Assembly (NCBI RefSeq): GCF_003464165.1
Contig: NZ_QSEK01000058.1
Coordinates: 1-6,388 of the forward strand
Length of the DNA: 6,388 nucleotides
Reading direction: 5' to 3'
DNA from: Eubacterium sp. AM49-13BH
GTDB taxonomy: Bacteria > Bacillota > Clostridia > Lachnospirales > Lachnospiraceae
Positions 4,218 to 6,388 of the stretch are shown here, piece by piece. Positions within the stretch are counted from its first letter, which is position 1. Each line of letters begins with the position of its first letter. A program made the position numbers and the translations under genes. The notes beneath the pieces were generated by a model. It was given only the letters and a program-made list of their open reading frames with translations, was not told where the DNA came from and made no database searches.

Positions 4218-5237
4218 ATGATTACGAAAAATATATTGAATTCACCTGAATATAGTTTCTTAAAGACAGATGAACATCTTGGGAAAAATATAATTCTGCT
4301 AGGATTAGCCGGCAGTTATTCATATGGTACAAATAATGATGAAAGCGATATAGATGTCAGGGGTATTACACTTAACAGAAAATCTGATCTCATAGGACTT
4401 ACAGAATATGAACAGTATGTTGACACTAATACCGACACAACAATTTATGCATTTAATAAAATTATTAAACTCCTTCTTAGCTGCAACCCGAACACTATTG
4501 AGCTTTTAGGGCTAAAAAGAGAACATTATCTTTACCTTAATAATATTGGTAAAGAACTCTTAAATAATAAGAAGATTTTCTTATCAAAACGTGCAGTACA
4601 ATCTTTTGGCGGATATGCCGATGCACAGCTAAGACGATTGGAAAATGCACTTGCAAGAGATTCTTATCCTCAGGCAGACAAAGAACAACATATATTTAAC
4701 TCTGTAAAAAATACTATGTACAGATTCAACTCTGCTTATAACTCCTTTGATAATGGTAAGCTTAAAATCTATATAGATACAGCCATAAATCCGGAATTAA
4801 ACACAGAAATATTTATTGATGCTAATTTAAACCATTATCCATTAAGAGACTATAAGGGTATGCTTAGTGAAATGACAAATGTTGTTAAGGATTATGATAA
4901 ACTTGGAAAGCGTAATAAGAAAAAAGATGATAAACACCTTAATAAACATGCCATGCATCTTATCCGGCTTTTTATGATGGCTATAGATATTCTTGAAAAA
5001 GGGGAAATTAACACCTACAGAGAAAATGAACATGACATACTTATGGATATCAGAAATGGAAAATACCAAAACAGCGATCACACATTCAACAGCTCATTTT
5101 ATGATATATTGTCAGAATATGAAAAGAAACTTCTCTACGCTGCAAATAATACATCTCTTCCTGATGAACCGGATATGAACAAAGTACAGGAATATGTAAT
5201 GTCTGTAAATGAAAGGGTGATACGAAATGAAATATGA
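4218..5237 (+). CDS. predicted nucleotidyltransferase (DNA polymerase beta-like superfamily)
   Basis: The 339-aa product carries the Pol-beta-type nucleotidyltransferase signature near its N-terminus: Gly32-Ser33 in GLAGSYSYG, then Asp44 and Asp46 in ESDIDVRG, the pair that binds catalytic magnesium. A third acidic residue is probably Asp73 in the strand before the helix FNKIIKLLLSCNP. The rest (NTIELLGL, then a long helical region with a Lys-rich KRNKKKDDKHLNKHAMHL) fits the PF10127 (YcgL/RlaP) group or a near relative. These enzymes transfer a nucleotide to an unknown acceptor, proposed to be RNA ends in RNA repair. GGAGG precedes the ATG by five bases, and that ATG directly abuts the repressor stop. 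The next gene overlaps its last 11 bases. The enzyme looks intact; its substrate cannot be told from sequence. A minimal-nucleotidyltransferase toxin role is possible but less likely given the length. Confidence 0.8.
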   Translation: MITKNILNSPEYSFLKTDEHLGKNIILLGLAGSYSYGTNNDESDIDVRGITLNRKSDLIGLTEYEQYVDTNTDTTIYAFNKIIKLLLSCNPNTIELLGLKREHYLYLNNIGKELLNNKKIFLSKRAVQSFGGYADAQLRRLENALARDSYPQADKEQHIFNSVKNTMYRFNSAYNSFDNGKLKIYIDTAINPELNTEIFIDANLNHYPLRDYKGMLSEMTNVVKDYDKLGKRNKKKDDKHLNKHAMHLIRLFMMAIDILEKGEINTYRENEHDILMDIRNGKYQNSDHTFNSSFYDILSEYEKKLLYAANNTSLPDEPDMNKVQEYVMSVNERVIRNEI

Positions 5238-5997
5238 TACAGATACAATAAAAGAAACAATTTTAAATAAGCTGCATGAAATTGAAGAGAAAGAAAATGT
5301 TATTATCCTTCATGCAGTAGAATCCGGCAGCCGTGCATGGGGTTTTGCGTCGCCCGATAGTGACTATGATGTAAGGTTTATATATGTGCGCAAAAAAAAT
5401 GATTACTTACGCTTAGAGGATACCAACGATTTTATTGATTGGGAATTAAATGAAGTATTAGATATTAATGGATGGGACTTAAAAAAGGTTCTTAAACAAA
5501 TTCATAAGTCCAATGCAACAGTATTTGAATGGGCAAACTCCCCTGTCGTATATTACACAACTTCAATGTGGGAAAAGATATATGATACCGCCAAATCATA
5601 TTTTTCTTGTAAGTCAACTATGTACCATTATTATGGTACCGCTAATAAAAACTTTAACGAATATTTGCTTGATAACTATGTAAAATACAAAAAGTATTTT
5701 TATGTACTCCGACCTATTCTTGCATGCAAATGGATTGAAGAAAGGAAGTGTACGCCACCAGTTCTTTTCGATGATTTAAAGCCATTTATTGATAAGGAAC
5801 TTCTTCCTGAAGTAGAAAAATTGATTAGCCTAAAAATCACCATGGCAGAGAGTGATAAGGCAATTAAAATTACTCCATTAAATGACTATCTTGAAAAGAA
5901 TATTGCCTATTACAAAAATCTGCTTGAAAACATGGAAGACGACCGTACTCCTGATTGGTCCACTCTCAACAATCTATTTATAAGCAGTATTCAGTGA
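5227..5997 (+). CDS. YcgL/RlaP-like nucleotidyltransferase
   Basis: This 256-aa protein closely follows the PF10127 pattern. Gly34-Ser35 in ESGSRAWGFASPDSDYDVR provides the nucleotide-binding turn, and Asp46 and Asp48 the metal ligands. It continues with RFIYVRKKNDYLRL, a further acidic strand (ELNEVLDINGWDLKKVL; Asp79 or Asp84 as third carboxylate) and SNATVFEWANSP. Length is typical for the Bacillus YcgL group. Family members have been predicted to act in RNA repair (RlaP, RNA ligase-associated nucleotidyltransferase), but no ligase is in this window. The ATG overlaps the preceding gene by 11 bases, with AAAGGGTGAT as ribosome binding site, so the two nucleotidyltransferases are made together and may act as a pair. 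The two share motif spacing but are otherwise divergent, so they are old paralogues rather than a recent duplication. The protein appears intact. Confidence 0.85.
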   Translation: MKYDTDTIKETILNKLHEIEEKENVIILHAVESGSRAWGFASPDSDYDVRFIYVRKKNDYLRLEDTNDFIDWELNEVLDINGWDLKKVLKQIHKSNATVFEWANSPVVYYTTSMWEKIYDTAKSYFSCKSTMYHYYGTANKNFNEYLLDNYVKYKKYFYVLRPILACKWIEERKCTPPVLFDDLKPFIDKELLPEVEKLISLKITMAESDKAIKITPLNDYLEKNIAYYKNLLENMEDDRTPDWSTLNNLFISSIQ

Positions 5998-6015
5998 CAT
6001 TATTTCTATTTTGTG

Positions 6016-6024
6016 AAAGGTGAT
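6016..6024 (+). promoter_or_regulatory. ribosome binding site that fixes the small HTH gene start
   Basis: AAAGGTGAT lies with its AAAGG eight bases before ATG 6029. The earlier in-frame GTG at 6020 is inside this site, so the ATG is the better start. Confidence 0.65.
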
Positions 6025-6028
6025 TTTC

Positions 6029-6217
6029 ATGGTAAAAAATAAATTAAGGCAAATCAGAAAGGAAAGAGGTTTAAATCAGGAAGATATTGCTATTGCCACA
6101 GGGTATAGCGAAAGAACCATCAGTCGTATTGAACGATGCGATACTCCACCCTCTGCAGAGTTTATGTTGCGCATATCTGCATATCTTAATATGCTTGTGG
6201 AAGATATTTTTTTATAA
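6029..6217 (+). CDS. small XRE-family helix-turn-helix protein
   Basis: The 62-aa product, from ATG 6029, is essentially a single XRE/Cro-type DNA-binding domain. It has a basic first helix (NKLRQIRKERG), helix-turn-helix LNQEDIAIATGYSERTISRIER, and a C-terminal NMLVEDIF closing motif. It begins 31 bases after the second nucleotidyltransferase on the same strand with no terminator between, so it is probably the last gene of the repressor-nucleotidyltransferase operon. Cro-like size and context suggest a second regulator of this operon or of dinB, possibly opposing the S24 repressor. It has no dimerisation or ligand domain. Target unknown. Confidence 0.85.
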   Translation: MVKNKLRQIRKERGLNQEDIAIATGYSERTISRIERCDTPPSAEFMLRISAYLNMLVEDIFL

Positions 6218-6249
6218 AAACAGATTAACAGCTACATAAATTTTCACAC

Positions 6250-6273
6250 CTCTTTAAATTTGATATTAAAGAG
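6250..6273. other. 8-bp hairpin adjoining the operon terminator
   Basis: CTCTTTAA (6250-6257) and TTAAAGAG (6266-6273) form a perfect stem with an 8-base loop. It shares its last base with the next stem, so it belongs to a compound 3' structure in the operon's transcript. Confidence 0.5.
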
Positions 6274-6326
6274 ACTGATAATATACATCTTGTAGGTTTT
6301 CCAAGAAAACATTATCAGTCCTTTTT
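6273..6326 (+). terminator. compound Rho-independent terminator of the repressor operon
   Basis: GACTGATAAT (6273-6282) pairs perfectly with ATTATCAGTC (6311-6320), and CTTTTTATC follows. Inside this stem, GTTTTC (6296-6301) and GAAAAC (6305-6310) form a second perfect hairpin directly next to the descending arm, leaving 13 unpaired bases on one side. It lies about 55 bases after the small HTH gene. Confidence 0.7.
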
Positions 6327-6388
6327 ATCATTTCATTATCACCTTAAATTACCTTATACCAACAATGAAAACACATTATATCCGGAAA

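Noticed and set aside
6273..6320. Hammerhead ribozyme, suggested by CTGAT followed by GAAAAC and CAGTC
   Set aside because: The CTGATAAT segment is fully paired in a terminator stem, and the CTGATGA core and GAAA placement of a hammerhead are absent.
6266..6331. A 21-codon minus-strand frame with an AAGGTGAT motif upstream
   Set aside because: It is the complement of the operon terminator hairpins, spacing from the motif is about ten bases, and nothing else supports expression on this strand.

Overview
The window is AT-rich (roughly one third G+C by eye), with strong AGGAGG-type ribosome binding sites, frequent AGA arginine codons and families typical of gut Clostridia. I infer a low-GC Firmicute, most likely Lachnospiraceae-like. 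No ribosomal or tRNA genes, transposase or integrase are visible. The gene set (toxin-antitoxin, tiny peptides, accessory Y-family polymerase, phage-type repressor, nucleotidyltransferases) looks like accessory DNA.

Left part (1-1670). Everything up to 1264 reads on the minus strand. A glycine-zipper peptide gene (1091-1264) is followed by hicB (621-1004), an AT-rich terminator-like hairpin, and then three very small reading frames, each behind a good ribosome binding site: 24 aa (395-469), 27 aa (256-339) and 59 aa (17-196). The last is frameshifted by an exact 35-bp tandem duplication; with one copy removed its frame stays open to the window edge. hicA (1479-1670) is on the plus strand, divergent from the peptide-hicB unit. 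The toxin and antitoxin are therefore not in the usual hicA-hicB operon. Back-to-back promoters separate them, and the -10 hexamers of both lie inside TTACAAT half-sites, suggesting that HicB controls both sides.

Middle (1686-3479). A minus-strand operon encodes a Y-family (DinB/UmuC-type) translesion polymerase that starts at TTG 3298, followed by a small 81-aa protein of the kind often found beside such polymerases. A palindrome, CTGTCA-AC-TGACAG, covers the polymerase -35 box.

Right part (3480-6388). A plus-strand operon divergent from dinB encodes a self-cleaving LexA/CI-type repressor (HTH plus S24 peptidase, with Ala-Gly cleavage site, Ser and Lys all present). It is tightly coupled (TAAATG) to one predicted nucleotidyltransferase. 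That gene overlaps a second, YcgL/RlaP-like nucleotidyltransferase, which is followed by a 62-aa XRE-type HTH protein and a compound terminator. The simplest model is a DNA-damage-responsive island: damage triggers repressor self-cleavage, which releases dinB on one side and possibly the nucleotidyltransferase operon on the other. The role of the nucleotidyltransferases (RNA end repair, tRNA or protein nucleotidylation) cannot be decided from sequence alone.
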